From: a virus
IMG/VR virus record: IMGVR_UViG_3300013132_000230
Coordinates: 1 to 25,906 of that record
DNA length: 25,906 bases
Reading direction: 5' to 3' (one strand)
The translations under genes and the position numbers were made by a program. The notes beneath the pieces are model-generated. The model was not told the DNA's origin. It searched no databases and worked only from the letters and a program-made list of their open reading frames with translations. Shown in pieces: positions 24,977 through 25,906 of this stretch (the first letter of the stretch is position 1; each line of letters opens with the position of its first letter).

Positions 24977-25906
24977 TGGCAAGCATTATTAGGGTCAAAA
25001 GATCTACAGGCACATCTGCCCCAGCCACCCTGAATTATGGTGAACTTGCCCTTACAATTGGATCTGGAACACAGGCGAATAAGGGAGATAGACTTTTTGT
25101 TGGTAATTCTTCACAAAATCCAATAGAAGTTGGTGGTAAGTATTATACCGATCTCCTTGATCATGTTCATGGAACTCTGACTGCATCATCTGCAGTTATT
25201 GTTGATTCTAGTTCAAAAATTAATGTATGGAATGTAGATAATTTAAGATTAGATGGAAATGCTTTTACATCTACAGATACTGACGGTCACATTACCATTA
25301 CACCAAACGGTACTGGTAGAGTCCAATTTTTAGATGATGACGAACTCCAGTTTGGCGATAGCGATGATATTCGTTTATCTTATGATACTGCTAGAGATGC
25401 TATCTTCTTTGAAAGAGGTGCAGCTGGAAATACTGCAGATATTAGAATTGCTGATGATATTCATTTTCAATTTGGAACTGATAATGATGCTAGAATTTAT
25501 TATGATGAAGCATCTACAGATAAAATACAAGTAGAGGGTGCAGATTGGAACTATGCTAATGGCGTCGCTATTACAATTTCCGACACCACTCAGTCAACTT
25601 CAACAACCACAGGAGCTTTAATTGTTACTGGTGGTGTTGGTATTGCAAAAAACTTATTTGTTGGTGGTAATTTTGCAGTTACTGGTGTAACAACCATTAC
25701 TGATACTACTCAATCAACTGATAAGGATACTGGCGCTCTTGTTGTAGAAGGTGGTGTTGGTATTGAAAAAAATACCAACATCGGCGGTAACCTTGGTGTT
25801 GAAGGTGGGTCTGTTACAAGTCAAACTGCAAACCTTAATTTATTTAACGCAAATGTAACCACTGCAAATGTTCTTGGTGCAGCAACTAATATTGTTTTAG
25901 GTGCAA
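24976..25906 (+). CDS. Tail fibre-like repeat protein, 3' end outside window
   Basis: ATG 24976 overlaps the preceding stop by one base, and the frame stays open to the right edge (310 codons visible). It begins ASIIRVKRSTGTSAPATLNY, then GELALTIGSG, an N-terminal pattern ('RSTxxxAPxxLxxGELA') common at the start of phage fibre proteins. After about residue 100 it carries two repeat families. The first has a 40-residue spacing (DDELQFGDSDDIRLSYD, then DDIHFQFGTDNDARIYYD). The second is DTTQSTSTTTGALIVTGGVG with a second copy 40 residues on. Such repeats form the shaft of cyanophage fibre proteins. It probably takes part in host recognition or head/tail decoration. The receptor-binding C-terminus is not visible. 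Confidence 0.85.
   Translation, partial: MASIIRVKRSTGTSAPATLNYGELALTIGSGTQANKGDRLFVGNSSQNPIEVGGKYYTDLLDHVHGTLTASSAVIVDSSSKINVWNVDNLRLDGNAFTSTDTDGHITITPNGTGRVQFLDDDELQFGDSDDIRLSYDTARDAIFFERGAAGNTADIRIADDIHFQFGTDNDARIYYDEASTDKIQVEGADWNYANGVAITISDTTQSTSTTTGALIVTGGVGIAKNLFVGGNFAVTGVTTITDTTQSTDKDTGALVVEGGVGIEKNTNIGGNLGVEGGSVTSQTANLNLFNANVTTANVLGAATNIVLGA
25333..25572 (+). repeat. Two 40-residue 'FGxxxDxRxxYD' repeats in the fibre protein
   Basis: The first copy starts at 25333 (DDDELQFGDSDDIRLSYD) and the second at 25453 (DDIHFQFGTDNDARIYYD), exactly 120 bases apart. Aligned features are DD, an aromatic-FG pair, a D-rich turn, R, and YD. This repeat type is frequent in cyanophage fibre proteins. 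Confidence 0.75.
25582..25821 (+). repeat. Two 40-residue 'DTTQST ... GGVGI' repeats in the fibre protein
   Basis: Copy one starts at 25582 (DTTQSTSTTTGALIVTGGVG) and copy two at 25702 (DTTQSTDKDTGALVVEGGVG), exactly 120 bases apart. Each continues with a 'xxxNxxVGGNxxVxG' segment. DNA identity is highest over the GGTGGTGTTGGTATTG part. The period is the same 40 residues as in the preceding repeat family. Confidence 0.8.

Noticed and set aside
25334-25534. Plus-strand 66-codon frame in the fibre gene
   Set aside because: Its Met/Leu/Ile-rich product is the frame-shifted reading of the Asp-rich 40-residue repeats.
25333-25821. Regular repeats as a CRISPR array
   Set aside because: The 120-base period is in frame in an open coding region with diverged protein-level repeats, and there are no identical short repeats with unique spacers.

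Overview
This window looks like a piece of the virion (baseplate and tail fibre) gene block of a T4-like marine myophage. The most likely source is a cyanophage of Prochlorococcus or Synechococcus; a related pelagimyophage is possible. The evidence is the T4 gene order 25-6-7-8 on one strand, recognisable gp25, gp6, gp7 and gp8 sequences, a YHYH-type domain inside gp7, a DUF4815-type giant structural protein after gp8, exact copies of the T4-type late promoter TATAAATA, very AT-rich DNA, and almost no space between genes. All genes read on the + strand. I see no tRNA, CRISPR array, mobile element, integrase or defence gene.

Layout. Positions 1-569 are the 3' part of an unrecognised gene that runs in from upstream. 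An 81-bp gap with two small inverted repeats follows, then an 81-codon orphan gene (651-896). The stop codon of that gene lies inside a late promoter (891-899). The promoter drives a tight cluster: gp25 (910-1323, non-ATG start), gp6 (1325-3187) and a giant 4140-residue gp7 (3189-15611). A second late promoter (15620-15627) precedes gp8 (15646-17202), a 2366-residue DUF4815-type protein (17205-24305) and two overlapping small genes (24302-24514 and 24489-24668; the second is short and easily missed). A third late promoter (24670-24677) precedes a 76-residue fibre-associated protein and a repeat-rich fibre protein that runs off the right end.

How they work together. By analogy with T4, gp25, gp6, gp7 and gp8 assemble into the six wedges of the baseplate. 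gp25 and gp6 form the inner ring core, gp7 bridges outward, and gp8 sits on the gp6/gp7 scaffold. The DUF4815 protein and the fibre genes stand where T4 has 9, 10, 11 and 12, so they probably form the peripheral baseplate and host-contact parts. This last step is inference.

Most notable points. (1) Two conserved gp7 blocks that lie close together in T4 are separated here by about 2,100 residues of repeat modules and a YHYH domain. (2) A perfect 34-bp palindrome lies in the 5' part of gp8. (3) The same short repeat modules occur in gp7, gp8 and the DUF4815 protein. (4) gp25 must start at TTG or GTG only a few bases after its late promoter. I found no clearly new biological system; the modular giant baseplate proteins and the palindrome most merit follow-up.
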